In this document: positions 1 to 11,000 of the stretch, one piece after another
Layout: every line of letters begins with the position of its first letter
How positions within the stretch are numbered: the first letter of the stretch is position 1
NCBI GenBank assembly: GCA_021847645.1
Contig: JAJZQG010000005.1
Coordinates: 17,155 to 81,154, forward strand
Length of the DNA: 64,000 nucleotides
Reading direction: 5' to 3'
Source: Myxococcales bacterium
GTDB lineage: Bacteria > Myxococcota_A > Polyangia > Polyangiales > Polyangiaceae
Position numbers and translations under genes: made by a program
The notes under the pieces: generated by a model
What the model was told of the DNA's origin: nothing
Seen by the model: only the letters and a program-made list of their open reading frames with translations
The model's database searches: none

Positions 1-2362
1 CCGCGGCCAACGCCCGTTGATACTCGGACCGCGCGCGCTCCGCATCGCCCATCACCTCCGCGGCCAGGCCGGTCGCCAACGCACGCTCGCGCTCGGTGTC
101 CCGCTCGCCTGCCCAAGCCGCCAGCTCTTCGAGCAACCGCTCAGGACGCCGCGCCTCGAGCTCGGCGTCGACCTCCAGCAGACGAGCGACCGCAGCCTGC
201 GGGTCCGCATCGAGCATCGCCTTGATCAAGTCGCGGAACCTGGCTCCCTGCACGCCCGACGTCACCGCGCGGCCGAGCATCAGGGCCGCACGCCTCGCAT
301 CCGGTCCGGGCAAAGCAGCATCGACCCGCTGCTCGGCCTGCTCGCCGCGGGTCGGAGCGATCGCCGACAAGGCGGCCCAACTCAGCGCGCGATGATCCTC
401 GTCTGCCGAAACCGCATCGAGGAAGGGGCGTAGCGCCACCATGTCGGTCTGGAACAGCGCGCCGAGCGCGACGCGGTCGGCAGCGGAGAAGGTTGCCGAT
501 CCCGGCGTGGCCAGCACCCGCTCGAGTGCCTGCTGGTCTCCGGTTTCGATGGCACGCATGGCCTGCATGCGCTTGGCAATGGCGCCATGCGGTCCGGCGG
601 CCAGCTCGCTCAGCCACTCGGACGCGAGCTGTCGCGACGCGGGCTTCTGAGCCGCCAACGCAGCGGCGAGCCAGGTCGCTCCCTGCCCCATGCCTCGAAC
701 GTCCTCGAGCGCATGCAGGCTTCTGGCGGCCGACACCGTGTCGCGCTCGGCGAGAGCGGCCCGTGCACGGGCGATCGCCTCGTACACACCGACCGGCTCG
801 TCGCCCGTCTTGGCCTGCGCAGGCGCTTGCCGGATGCGCCGCACCTGCTGCATCGACGCCGCCAACGGCGCGAGCTCTTCGGCCTCGGGCAGCTGCAAGC
901 CCTCCAGATCGTCTTGGCGCTCGATCAACGACAGCACGAACCGACCGACCCAGGCCCGGGGATCGGCGGGCAGAGCACGCTGTGCGGCGTCGAGCCGCTT
1001 GAGCATCGCCTCGCGATCCCCCTGGTCGCGCCCAAGCAACTCGCCCTGCACAAGCGCACCGTGACAGCGCGCCTCGGGCGTCGGCGCCACACGCGTCTCG
1101 TGCTCGAGCGCAGCGGCCACCTCGAACCAGTTCCGATCGCGCGTCGCCACATGCCGCGCTTGCCTGTGCAGCAGCGCGTTCGACGGGTGCAGATCGCGCG
1201 CCGCAGCCGCCACGGCCACCGACTTCTCGTCGTCCTGCATCATCGCGCAGAACTCGGAGACGGCGAGCATGATGCGCGCGCGCTCCTCGGGCTGCTGGCG
1301 GGCTGCCGCTTCCTCGGCGAGCCAGGCAGCGCGACGATCAAAAGACTCTCGAAGCTGCGACTCGTCGAGGAACTTCACGGCGTCACGCTCGTTGCTCCAG
1401 CGCGCGACCGGTGGCTCGAGCGGCGGCGGCGGTACGGAACGTGCGCGCACGGGCACGGGCGACGGTTCCGCGACCAAGCGCACTTGGTCGCCCGCGGCTG
1501 CACCGGACGCGGTAGGCTCGTCGGAGGTCTCGACGTGCGAGACGAACTGCTGGCGCTGCTCGGGTGCGGTGACACCGTGGAATACGCCGGTGGGCTCGTC
1601 GATGCCGTAGCGACGCTGCTCGGGCTCGAGCAGCTTGGGGCCGGAGGCTTCGAGCTGAGCGAGGTCCCGAACGCTTGGCGCGGGGGGCTCGGCCGGTTCC
1701 TCGCGGGCGGGCATCATGGCGTCGGGAGACGGCATGTCCGGCGGCGGCGGGACCGTGGCCGGCTGCTCGGCCGGCGGCGCTACAGGTGCCGGGGCGTGCG
1801 GCGCAGGACGAGGAGGAGGCGGCGGCGGACGCCTCGCCGCCGGCCGTTGCTCCCGAAGGTCCGCGAACGGATCGAGCTCCTCGACGGACGGCTCGGCAGC
1901 CGAAACCGAACCGCGCGGCGCAGGTGCCCCCGGCCCCCCGCGAACCACGTCCGGCGCCGAGGTCACCACACCTTCCTCCTCGAACTGCACGTCGAGGTCC
2001 TTCTGTGGCTCCTCTCCGCCCGGCACGGTGGGCAATGACGAGCGACCGAGCAAGTGGCCCAAGCCCGACGCGCTGCCCACGCCGCGCATCGAGTCTGCCA
2101 GCAGCTCCGCGGGGATCTCACCGACCACCGTGCGCTCGTCGTCGTCGCCCATGTCCAGATCTGCGCTCGCGGGCGGACGTGCCGTGGGCGTCGCGGGGTG
2201 AGCGGACTGCTTGTCCGAGCTGCCCCCTTCCGCGCCCGGCACGGGCGTCTCGCGGTCCTGCGCGATCTCGGTCGATAGCGGTGCCTGGTCCCAAGCGTCC
2301 AGCGCCGAGTCCCAGTCGCCCTGCAACATCCCGTCTTTCTTCTTGCCGCCGTCGGTGCTCAC
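1..2362 (-). CDS. Large helical-repeat (TPR-like) protein, C-terminus beyond the window
   Basis: The frame is open on the minus strand from a GTG at 2362 to the window edge, so only about 787 N-terminal residues are visible. The first ~330 residues are low-complexity and disordered, rich in Pro, Ala, Glu and Asp. From about residue 370 the sequence becomes Ala/Leu/Arg-rich amphipathic helices (for example ARDLHPSNALLHRQARHV) like those of degenerate tetratricopeptide repeats. The GTG start overlaps the TGA of the upstream 1591-aa TPR protein as GTGA, which suggests translational coupling; an internal ATG at 2329 is the alternative start. No signal peptide or membrane segment is visible. Function is unknown. 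Pairing with another giant TPR protein suggests that both are scaffolds in one assembly, which is inference. Confidence 0.75.
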   Translation of the reverse strand, partial: MSTDGGKKKDGMLQGDWDSALDAWDQAPLSTEIAQDRETPVPGAEGGSSDKQSAHPATPTARPPASADLDMGDDDERTVVGEIPAELLADSMRGVGSASGLGHLLGRSSLPTVPGGEEPQKDLDVQFEEEGVVTSAPDVVRGGPGAPAPRGSVSAAEPSVEELDPFADLREQRPAARRPPPPPPRPAPHAPAPVAPPAEQPATVPPPPDMPSPDAMMPAREEPAEPPAPSVRDLAQLEASGPKLLEPEQRRYGIDEPTGVFHGVTAPEQRQQFVSHVETSDEPTASGAAAGDQVRLVAEPSPVPVRARSVPPPPLEPPVARWSNERDAVKFLDESQLRESFDRRAAWLAEEAAARQQPEERARIMLAVSEFCAMMQDDEKSVAVAAAARDLHPSNALLHRQARHVATRDRNWFEVAAALEHETRVAPTPEARCHGALVQGELLGRDQGDREAMLKRLDAAQRALPADPRAWVGRFVLSLIERQDDLEGLQLPEAEELAPLAASMQQVRRIRQAPAQAKTGDEPVGVYEAIARARAALAERDTVSAARSLHALEDVRGMGQGATWLAAALAAQKPASRQLASEWLSELAAGPHGAIAKRMQAMRAIETGDQQALERVLATPGSATFSAADRVALGALFQTDMVALRPFLDAVSADEDHRALSWAALSAIAPTRGEQAEQRVDAALPGPDARRAALMLGRAVTSGVQGARFRDLIKAMLDADPQAAVARLLEVDAELEARRPERLLEELAAWAGERDTERERALATGLAAEVMGDAERARSEYQRALAA

Positions 2363-5300
2363 CGGACCCCCATGCCTAGCTGACTGCGAAGTTCGAGGTA
2401 CCGATCACTGAGAACGAACGCCATCAACGCGCGCGCTCTCGGGTTCTCCGGACACACATGCGGGAGCCGCTCTCGGGGTGCTCCCAGAACATCCGAGAGC
2501 ACCAGGGACACGTCACCCGCTGCGATGGCCGCCATGCGGTCGAGGCTCGCGTGCGCTCTCTGGTACCAGTCGATTGGATCGGCGTGCGACGCCACCACCG
2601 CCTGGCAGTACTCCGGAAGGATCTTCTTGAGCTTGCGCGGCATCGACTTGGAAAGCAGCCGCTGGACCTCGGCGAGAATCGCGTACGGCGGCGACTGGAT
2701 CGGCACTTCCGCCAAGTGGCACGCCGCTACCACGATCGCCGCGATGGTCGCCTCGTCGCGCGTGCGAACCACCGAGATGCCGCGACGAAGCGCGTACAGC
2801 TCCCGGGCGATCGCCTGCCGCGATTGGGCCGACAGCGGCGAGCGGACGTCCTTGCCCACCACCAGCATCGGCGGCGCACCAGGTACGCCCACGACACTCG
2901 TCGGCTCGCGCCCGCCGACGTACAGCTCGAAGTCGTCCACCCCCAACGCGCCTGCCCACTGTGCGATCTCGTTGCGCAGCGGTAAACCGTCGCGGGCTTC
3001 GATCTTCTCTCGCTTGGTCACCGACAGGCCCGTGAGCGTCGGCCCCAACGCGTCCGCAATCACGTCGGCGAGCAGCTGGAACAGCCTGGGGAGCGGCCCA
3101 CGATCGTGCGGATCGTTGATCGCCTCCATGGCCTCGTCGCTCAGCTTCACCTGCGGGATGCGCGCCGTACGCTGGTCGAGCGCCTCGAGCTCCTGCTGCG
3201 CTCCCTCGTTGGCACCCCGCAGCGCCATCAGCGTACCGAGCGTCGCTTGCCTCAACGCACTGTCCCCCTGGGACTGCGCGATGCGCGACAACAGCTCCAC
3301 CCGGGAATCGTCCAGCTGGCTCGGGCTCATGGCTCCGACAAGGGCGCCGCGCGCCCGTTCAAAAAGCCGACGGCGCGTGGGCGCGTCGCCCACGGACGTG
3401 TGCAGGATGAGCAGGTTGAGCGCCTCGGGGTCGGCCGGCGACTCCTCGAGCAGATGCCGGACGGCAGAAGCGGCAGCCGGCGGGTCGTTGACCTTGTCGC
3501 GGTAGATGACCATGGCGAGGCGAGCCGCCTCGATGCGCCCCTCGGCCGTGGAACGCTCGCGCATCAGCGTCTCGAGCGTGGAGGTGGCCTCGGCCCAGGC
3601 TTGGTTCTGCGCTGCGCATCGCGCGAGCCGCTCGCGCACGGGCAAAGTCGACAGGCCCGAGCCGCTGAGCGCCCGCAGGATCTCCAGAGCCTTGTCGTTG
3701 CGGTGCAGCCGGTTCTCACACAGGTCGACCGCCGCCATGCCCGAAACCAGGCGCTGCTGCGCCGGCGCTTCGGGGTGTTTCGCGAGCCGCGCCAGGTGCT
3801 CGACCGCCTGCTCGAAGTCGCCACGACGGATGTACACCTCGCCGGCGAGGGCCAAGGCGCCCACGTGGTCGGGCTCGAGCATCGTGACGTTGTCCAGGGC
3901 CGACATGGCGCCCTCGAAGTCGCCCTTCTGACGCAGCACACGAGCCTGCTCCCAGAACAGCTTGGCGATCTCGGAGGTGTCTTCCGCGACCTCGAGCCGC
4001 CGCGCGATCAACGCCAGCAGCTCGTCGTTTTCCTCGCGCGCGCGAACCCGCCGGAACAGACGGTCGAAGGCCACGAAGCGCCGCAGGTCCTTGTCGAACG
4101 CAGCGCGCAGGTTCTTCTCGCCGCGGGCCTCATCGCCGCCGCGATCGATCCAGAGCAGCGCGGCCATCTCGAAGAACTCTGCGGAACGCGCGTCGCTGCG
4201 GCACAGCTCACCCAGCTTCTCGCACGCCCGGGCCTGCGACGCCACGTCGTCGAGCACCTCCGCGGCAGTGCGCACGCCCTCCCACGCCACCAGATCCGCG
4301 TCACGCCGCTCGGTCACGACCTGGAACGCCTGCAGCGCCCCACGCGCGTCGCCCGACGCAAGCAGCGACCATCCTGCCAGCATCTGCGCGTCGAGGCTCG
4401 CGTCCTCGCCCAGCACGTCGCCAAGCCCCTGAAGGGCCGCCGCACGACGACGCGGGTCACAACCGGCCGGCGCCAGCTCCAGGTTCATCAGGCGCGCGGA
4501 CGCCTCGGACGACTCGACGGGCGCGGGGTGCTGGCCCGCGGCTGCGCCGATCAGCTCCACCAGGGCAGCAGCCGAGTGCAGCGCGGCCGACGCCGCGTCC
4601 GGCAGATGGCGCGCCGCCATCCGCAACGCGGACACCTCCGCCTCGGCATCCTCCGCTGCACGACCCGCGGCGCACCACTCGAGCGCCGGCGTCAGACCGC
4701 CATCGGCCAGCGCCCAGGCCTGCGCCGCGTCCCGCGCGCGATCGCGGTCCTGATCCTGCGTGCGCGCAGCGCGATAGCGTTCGGCCGCGACGACCGCCGA
4801 GGCCTTCGTGCCGAGCGTCTCGAGGCCGTCGAGCGCCCGCTGCCGCGCTTCGGCGTCGTCTTGCCCGACCGGGTATACGAGCCTGCCCAACCAGCCCGCC
4901 ACGCCCAGCTCTCCCAACGCCTCGCGCTCCAACGTGTCGAGCGCCGACGTTGCCAGGTCCTCGTCGCCGCCTTCGTTGGATTCCACCGCGACGCGCTCGA
5001 GGGCCAGGGCGATGCGATCGACGCCGCATTCCTCGCCGAGCTCCAGCACCTTGCGCCGTCCCTCGATCGAGTCGGGTTCGACCGCGGCGGCGGCCCAGGA
5101 CAGCAGGACGGATGCGGCAGCAGGCAGCTGCGCGCGGGCCGCCGAGATCTCTTCAACGGCCTTGGCGCGATCGCCGGCTTGCCACAGCAAAAACGCTGCT
5201 TCCATGTGCAGGGCCGACGACACCTGCGCGTCGTCTTGCGCGGCAGCGGAGGCGCCGATCACGGCTGCAGCCTGGGGCAGATGCACCGCCGCACGCTCGA

Positions 5301-7134
5301 GATCGGCGAGCATCGACATCACGAGCAGATCGTCGAGATCCGACTGGTGAAGCTCGCGCAGTTGGTCGAGAGCGAGCTCGGCTTGGCCCGCGCCGGCACG
5401 ACGGATGGCCGCGACGACACGCAACGCGCGCGCCATGGTCGGATCGGCCTCGGCCGACGCCAACAGCTCAAGGGGCTCGGGCGCGAGCTTGCGAGCCTCG
5501 CCCTGCCCTCGAAAGCCGAGCACGTAGGCCGCCAGCACGCGACCCAGCCACAAGCCTCCCGGTACCGCGGCCAGCGCGTCGAGCGCCTGCCTGGCCCCGT
5601 CGTCATCCGAGCGCAGCAGCCGCAACCTCGCAAGCTCGAACCACAACGACACGTGCTCGGATTCGAGCGCGCCGGCCGCGAGCAAACGCCTCGTTGCATC
5701 CTCGAACCAGACGTCGTCCTGGATCGCCGAGGCGAACGCGCGGGCCAGGCGCGACACCGAGCCCGGCGCCACGCCGAACATCGCCGCTTGGGAGAGCGCC
5801 GCCTTCGCCCCCGACACGTCGCCGGCGCGCACCGCCCAGGCCCACGACGACAGCAGATACGCGCGGCCCTTGGCTTCGTCCGAGAAGCCTTCTTCGGCCA
5901 TCGCCTCGAGCGAAGCCGCGAAGGCCGCGGGGTCCGCGTCCACGATCAGGTCGATCTGCAACGAACGCGCAGGGATGCAGCCCGGGTCCAAGGCAAGCGC
6001 CTTGGCCAGCGCCTCGACCGCGTCGTCGCGACGGCCCCCCGCTGCGGCCGCCTCGAACACCGACATCCACAACGCCGCCGCCGCACGCCCGGTCGATCCG
6101 TTCTCAATCATGCGCGCGGCAATCGCCGCGGCCGTGTCCACGTCGCCCACCGCCTCGGCCGCCTTGCGACGCAAATGCATCACCGCCGGATCGTCCGGAA
6201 GCTTGGCGACCGCCAGGTCCAGCAGCGCCGTGGCGCCGTCAGCGTCGCCCAGACGACGGCGAGCGTCGGCCGCACGCACGAACAGGTCGGCGACATACAC
6301 CGGCGCCCTGACGAACAGGGGCACGCCGTTGCGCTCGCCTGCGTCGGCGTCATCGACCGCTAGCAGCACCAGGTCCGCCTGCTGCTTGAGGACCTCGGCG
6401 ATGAGCTCGTCGCGCTGGTCGCGCGATGCGATGGCTTCGATCGCCTGAAGAGCGCGGAAGCGGGCCGGCGAGTCGATCGCGCGCGCCTCCTGCAGGGACT
6501 CGAGCGCCCCGTCCGTGTCGTCGCGCTCCTGCCGCAGCCGCGCCAGGTCGATCAACAGAAGAGCTTTCCACGCCGCAGGCTCGGCCAGACGAATCCGTTC
6601 CTCCAGCGCACGCACACGCAGCTCCGCATCGCTCGTCTTGCCGGCGACCAGCTCGAGCTCCAGCCACGCGGCCGCCTCGTCCGGATTGTCGGAGACCGCT
6701 TGTTCGAACGCTGCTCGCGCACCCGACACGTCCTGCTGTTGCTCGAGAACGAACTGCCCATGCAGCAGGTGCGCGCGCGACAGTTGCTCGGGCACGGTCG
6801 CCGCACGCGTCATCGCCTCGAGCAGCTTGCCCAGGTTCTTGAAGGACTTGCGCCGCTGCAGAAGCGCCGCCAACGCCTCGACCGGCTCGCGAAAGTTCGG
6901 GTCCGCGTTGTAGGCGGCGAGATAGTCTCGCGCTGCCCCGGCCTCGTCCTGCGCGCTTTCCCGGATCTGCGCCGACTCATGGTACAGAAGCGCTTTCTGC
7001 TCGCGCGAGTCGGACATCGATTGCTCTTGGACAAGCCACTCGATGCTCTCGGCAACCTCGGGCGGTACGCTGGTCCCGGCAGGGGGAAAGTTCGAAACGG
7101 ATGGGGCCTGTGTGTGGTCTGGCGGTATCGTCAT
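2359..7134 (-). CDS. Giant tetratricopeptide-repeat protein (1591 aa)
   Basis: A cytoplasmic-looking protein made almost wholly of TPR-type helix pairs. Clear repeat signatures recur through the length, such as AGAARDYLAAYNADPNFREP near residue 75 and GDFEGAMSALDNVTMLEPDH in the middle third. The last ~300 residues are less repetitive and may form a separate capping domain. The open frame extends further upstream to 7323, but the ATG at 7134 is preferred: the product then begins MTIPPDHTQAPSV and GGAGGA lies about 13 bases upstream. There is no signal peptide or membrane helix. It is followed directly, with a GTGA overlap, by a second helical-repeat gene. TPR proteins of this size usually act as interaction platforms; the partner cannot be inferred from sequence. 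Confidence 0.82.
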   Translation of the reverse strand: MTIPPDHTQAPSVSNFPPAGTSVPPEVAESIEWLVQEQSMSDSREQKALLYHESAQIRESAQDEAGAARDYLAAYNADPNFREPVEALAALLQRRKSFKNLGKLLEAMTRAATVPEQLSRAHLLHGQFVLEQQQDVSGARAAFEQAVSDNPDEAAAWLELELVAGKTSDAELRVRALEERIRLAEPAAWKALLLIDLARLRQERDDTDGALESLQEARAIDSPARFRALQAIEAIASRDQRDELIAEVLKQQADLVLLAVDDADAGERNGVPLFVRAPVYVADLFVRAADARRRLGDADGATALLDLAVAKLPDDPAVMHLRRKAAEAVGDVDTAAAIAARMIENGSTGRAAAALWMSVFEAAAAGGRRDDAVEALAKALALDPGCIPARSLQIDLIVDADPAAFAASLEAMAEEGFSDEAKGRAYLLSSWAWAVRAGDVSGAKAALSQAAMFGVAPGSVSRLARAFASAIQDDVWFEDATRRLLAAGALESEHVSLWFELARLRLLRSDDDGARQALDALAAVPGGLWLGRVLAAYVLGFRGQGEARKLAPEPLELLASAEADPTMARALRVVAAIRRAGAGQAELALDQLRELHQSDLDDLLVMSMLADLERAAVHLPQAAAVIGASAAAQDDAQVSSALHMEAAFLLWQAGDRAKAVEEISAARAQLPAAASVLLSWAAAAVEPDSIEGRRKVLELGEECGVDRIALALERVAVESNEGGDEDLATSALDTLEREALGELGVAGWLGRLVYPVGQDDAEARQRALDGLETLGTKASAVVAAERYRAARTQDQDRDRARDAAQAWALADGGLTPALEWCAAGRAAEDAEAEVSALRMAARHLPDAASAALHSAAALVELIGAAAGQHPAPVESSEASARLMNLELAPAGCDPRRRAAALQGLGDVLGEDASLDAQMLAGWSLLASGDARGALQAFQVVTERRDADLVAWEGVRTAAEVLDDVASQARACEKLGELCRSDARSAEFFEMAALLWIDRGGDEARGEKNLRAAFDKDLRRFVAFDRLFRRVRAREENDELLALIARRLEVAEDTSEIAKLFWEQARVLRQKGDFEGAMSALDNVTMLEPDHVGALALAGEVYIRRGDFEQAVEHLARLAKHPEAPAQQRLVSGMAAVDLCENRLHRNDKALEILRALSGSGLSTLPVRERLARCAAQNQAWAEATSTLETLMRERSTAEGRIEAARLAMVIYRDKVNDPPAAASAVRHLLEESPADPEALNLLILHTSVGDAPTRRRLFERARGALVGAMSPSQLDDSRVELLSRIAQSQGDSALRQATLGTLMALRGANEGAQQELEALDQRTARIPQVKLSDEAMEAINDPHDRGPLPRLFQLLADVIADALGPTLTGLSVTKREKIEARDGLPLRNEIAQWAGALGVDDFELYVGGREPTSVVGVPGAPPMLVVGKDVRSPLSAQSRQAIARELYALRRGISVVRTRDEATIAAIVVAACHLAEVPIQSPPYAILAEVQRLLSKSMPRKLKKILPEYCQAVVASHADPIDWYQRAHASLDRMAAIAAGDVSLVLSDVLGAPRERLPHVCPENPRARALMAFVLSDRYLELRSQLGMGVR

Positions 7135-7371
7135 GCGGGCCTTGTTTTCCTCCGCGTCCCGGGACGTCGGCTCCGGTGCGCGTCCAACCCTGAGACCTGG
7201 GGGCAGTGTAGGCGAGCTTCGCGGAGATGCATAGGTCGAACGAGACCAACGACACGCCTCGGAACCCCGACGCCATGCCGCCAACCCTCGCGTCTGTCCC
7301 GACGCCCCGCTGTGCGCTCGCACGGCCCGCCGATCGTCGCCACGCCCTTGCGTCGTCCTCGTGCGTCGATC

Positions 7372-7944
7372 CTATTTCGACAAGTTCTTCATAATCACAA
7401 AGCCGGTCGGCGAGTCCACCGGCTCGCTGACCTGACCCGGGCGCAGCGTGAACAGCACGAAGTTGGGCGCGGGTTCCAACACGCCGCGCCCGATCCAGCC
7501 CAAATCCGCGCCCGATCCGTCGTCACCCTTCTCCACCGCAGCCTTGAAGTCGCTCCTGGCCATCGACGCCAACGCGTTCGCTAGCTTCAAGGCGTCATCT
7601 TTCGAACGCGCGTTGGCTGGCGCGCGCTCCGCGCCCCGGTAGGTCACCAGGACCACCCCGAACCGAAGCTCGCTCGGAGCGTCGTCGGGCAGTGCGCCGG
7701 GCACCCCGCCGTCCGGAAGCAAGGTTCCCGGACGGCCCATGGGCAGGATGCGGCTGGCTTGCGCCTCCATGTCCTTCAATGGATCGGCCGACACCGCGGG
7801 CGCGACATCGGACGCGATCGACCCGCTGGACGAGATCGGAGGCACGACGACCTGGTTGTCGCGGCGAGGGCCGGTGCGCAGAACGACGATCACGGTGGCG
7901 ATCACCACGAGAGCCCCGAGCAGCACCGACGTCGTCTTCTGCAT
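7372..7944 (-). CDS. Membrane-anchored parvulin-type peptidyl-prolyl cis-trans isomerase
   Basis: The 190-aa product starts with a single hydrophobic anchor (LLGALVVIATVIVVL, residues ~7-22), then a Pro/Ser/Asp-rich linker, then a rotamase domain in the C-terminal ~95 residues. Recognisable parvulin features are the opening strand RFGVVLVTY, the segment SDFKAAVEKGDDGSGADLGW and the end strand TGFVIMKNL. PpiC/SurA-type enzymes isomerise prolyl bonds of envelope proteins. The domain probably faces the periplasm, because the anchor is N-terminal with little before it. The ATG at 7944 is preferred over an upstream in-frame start at 8037 because the anchor then sits at the N-terminus. The gene is divergent from the zinc-ribbon TPR gene at 8082. 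Confidence 0.82.
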   Translation of the reverse strand: MQKTTSVLLGALVVIATVIVVLRTGPRRDNQVVVPPISSSGSIASDVAPAVSADPLKDMEAQASRILPMGRPGTLLPDGGVPGALPDDAPSELRFGVVLVTYRGAERAPANARSKDDALKLANALASMARSDFKAAVEKGDDGSGADLGWIGRGVLEPAPNFVLFTLRPGQVSEPVDSPTGFVIMKNLSK

Positions 7945-8081
7945 GCGAGCAGCCGTATCGCAGATCGGGGCGAACGGGGCAAGCGAACGGCCTATCGATC
8001 GCATGGCTTGGCTTGATGGGGTCGGTTTGTGCCACAATGGCTGCCGCCACCCATCAGCGAACCGCGGACCGTATAGGCACC

Positions 8082-11000
8082 ATGCTGAAAGTCGAATGCG
8101 AAGGCTGTAGAGCGCCGTATCGAGTCGACGAGCGACGAATCCCGCCCGGCGGCCTCAAGATGCGTTGTCCGAAATGCGGAGCCACGTTCGTCGTCCGCAC
8201 CGGAGAAACCAAGGAAGCGCCACCCGCTCCCCCGCCGGCGGCGCCGCCTCCGCCCGCCCTTCGCTCCGCCCAGTCCAAACGCACCGTCATGGGCGTCGGC
8301 GACCCGAACGCCGCGTTCGGCGTTCGTCCTGTTACCAACCAGGTCGACAACGACGACGATCTAGCTGCTGGTCTGCCGGTCGTTTCGCCAGGAGCGCCGG
8401 CAGCTGCGCGCCCGGCCCCTGCGGCCTTCGCCGATCTTCCGGCCCCCGCGGCTCGCCCGGCCCCTGCGGCCTTCGCCGATCTTCCGGCCCCCGCGGCTCG
8501 CCCGGCCCCTGCGGCCTTCGCCGATCTTCCGGCCCCCGCGGCTCGCCCGGCCCCTGCGGCCCCCGCAGCTCGCCCGGCGCCGCCCCGCGCACCAGCACCG
8601 CCGACAATGCCCGACGAGCCGGGCCTGCCCGTGGTCGGCCGCGCCGGGCAACCTCCAAGGCCAGGCGGGGGCTCTCTTTCTGCTGCGGACCTGCCGCTCG
8701 TCGTGCCCACGAGCGGTGCGCCGCGCGGCGCTCCCATCGCCCCGCCTCCGCGCCCAGCCCCCCCGAATCCCGAAGCCGCACCCATCGGCCGTCCCGCGGT
8801 CCCCGCACGACCCGCCAAGCCCGCCTCCGATGACTTGTCGGACTTCGGAGATCTGCCTCTGCCAATCGCCACCCAGGGATTCGCCGACCTGCCCGCCCCG
8901 CTTCCCGCCACGCCCGACGTCGGCCTCCCGGCGCCCGCGGGACGCGTCGATCTGCCGATTCCCGCGGCCGGAGCCAAGCCGATCGCCGTGCGGCCCGAGC
9001 GCCAGATCACGGGAGCTGCCCTGTTCAGCTCGCCCGACACGCCCGCTATCACCACCCCGCGCGGCGGCGCCCCTGCCCCCGTGGACTTCGGGGACGCCTT
9101 CGGCGAGCTCGATCTTCCCGTCGCCGCCAGCCAGGGAATCGACCTTCCGTCACCCGCCACCGTCGGCTTGCCAGCCCCCGCGCACGCCAACGACCTGCTT
9201 CCCTCCCGCCCCGACTCCTCCGCAAACTTGCCAACCGTCGCGGACCAGGCCGCGCACCTGCCATCGGTGCCCGCTCCCGGCGCTCATCTTCCCTCCCCCG
9301 TGTCGCTCGACAAGCAGCTGCCCTCCACCTCGGGCGAGTTCTCGTTCGATCCCGCGGGCTCCACGGCCGCGGCGCCGGGCGCTGGAGTCTGGCCTGCGCC
9401 GCCGCTTCCGCAGCCCGACGCGGGCGACGATCTTTTCGCGTCCATCCCGGCACCGCCCGCACCGCGCCATCCCGTCGCACCGGCGCCACCCCAAGCGCCC
9501 GACGCCGCCGCGGCAGCGGTCACGAGACAGGCCGGTGGCGGCGTGGCGTTCGGCGAGGTGGATCTGGCCGCGGACGAGAGCGCAGCCGCGGCGCCGCTCG
9601 GCGTGTCCGAAAGCCAGCAGCCGGCCGCCATGCCTACGTTCGGCGAGCGCGCGCTCAAGCCAGGCGGCGACGAGGACATGGAGTTCGGCGGCATCCCGCA
9701 GGAAGTCGAAAAGCCTCGTTCGGACGTCACGGGCAACGAGGTGCCGCTCGTCGACGCCGGCCCGGCACCCGTGCCGTCGAGGCGCGGTGCGGCGGCGCGC
9801 GTCGAGATGCCGGCGCGCAAGTCCAAGACCATCCGCTACGCCCTCGTGGGACTGGCCGCGGTCGCCCTCGGCGGTATCGCCATGTCCGCAAGCCCGACCT
9901 TGGGCGCGTTCGGCGTGCACATCATCAGCGACACGATCAACGCCAAGGAGCACGAGCGGCAGCTGCAGCAGCTGATCGATTCGTCGCGAAAGTTGCTGGC
10001 CACCGATACGTCGGACAAGTCCGAGGCAGCCGTGGCCGCGGCCGACAAGGCCGTGCAGAACGCGCCGAGGTTCACCGCGCTCGCCGCCTACGCCGCGTTC
10101 CTGGGGTTCCACAGGGAGATTCGGTTCGGCGCGGATCCCGCGGTGCACGCCCACGCCGTGGCGCTGCTGGCACGCGCCACCGCCGGCAAGGAGGTGCGCT
10201 ACGTTCCGCTCGCGCGCGCCGCGGAATCGGCGGCCAATGGCGAGGTCGCCAAGGCCCGACAAGCGATCCAGGGACTGGCACGTCAGTCGACCGAAGACAT
10301 CGACGTGGCCGTGATCGAAGGCGAGGTGGAGTTGCTGGCCGGCGAGTACAAGAACGCCATGGCCGTCTGGGAGCGCGCCGAGAAGCTCGAACCGTCCGCG
10401 AGAACCAGCTTTGGCAAGGCGCGGGCCCTGTTCGGAATGAACGAGGTCGACAAGGCGCGCGCGGCCGCCGAAGCCACCATCAAGGCCTCCCCGGATCATG
10501 TCGGCGCCCGCATCCTGCTGGCTCGCATCGTGCTCGCGCAGAAGAACGGTGACGAAGCCGCCAAGCTGCTCGACGACATCGTGGGTCCCGCGCCCGCCGG
10601 CCGCCTCCGCGCGGTGGCGAGCAAGGCGGAGCAGGTGACCGCCTACACGCAGCTGGGGCAGATCAACCTCGCGCGCTCCAAAATGTCGGCGTCGGAAGAA
10701 GCCTTTGCCGAGGCCCTCAAGCTCAACCCGAAGGACGCCGACGCGCTGTGCGGCTTCGGTGAGGTGCTGTACCGCGAAGGGAGGTTCGCCGAGGCGCTCG
10801 CCAGGTTCGAGGCCGGCATCCAGGCCAACCCCGAGAGCCTTCACGCCAAGATCGGCGCAGCCAAGACCAAGATCGCGCTCGAACGCCTGCAAGAGGCCAA
10901 GGAGATCCTGCGCAAGCTGCGCGAGAGCCGGCCCGCTGACCCGGTCGTCGCCTACTGGCTCGCCCAAGTCGAAGAGGCCCTGGGCAACAAGCAGGAGGTC

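Noticed and set aside
587..2038. 483-codon plus-strand open frame at the left edge
   Set aside because: Antisense to the open minus-strand helical-repeat gene, which has normal protein composition; the plus frame is Arg/Gly-rich.
3106..6363. 1085-codon plus-strand open frame
   Set aside because: It lies wholly antisense to the TPR gene; its translation is Arg/Gln/His-rich without domains, typical of high-GC shadow frames.
7945..8081. Sigma-54 promoter in the divergent gap before the zinc-ribbon gene
   Set aside because: A TGGCAC word occurs on the minus strand but the second box (TTGC) is missing at the right spacing.
8411..8545. CRISPR-like array
   Set aside because: The repeats are directly contiguous without spacers and lie in frame within a coding region.
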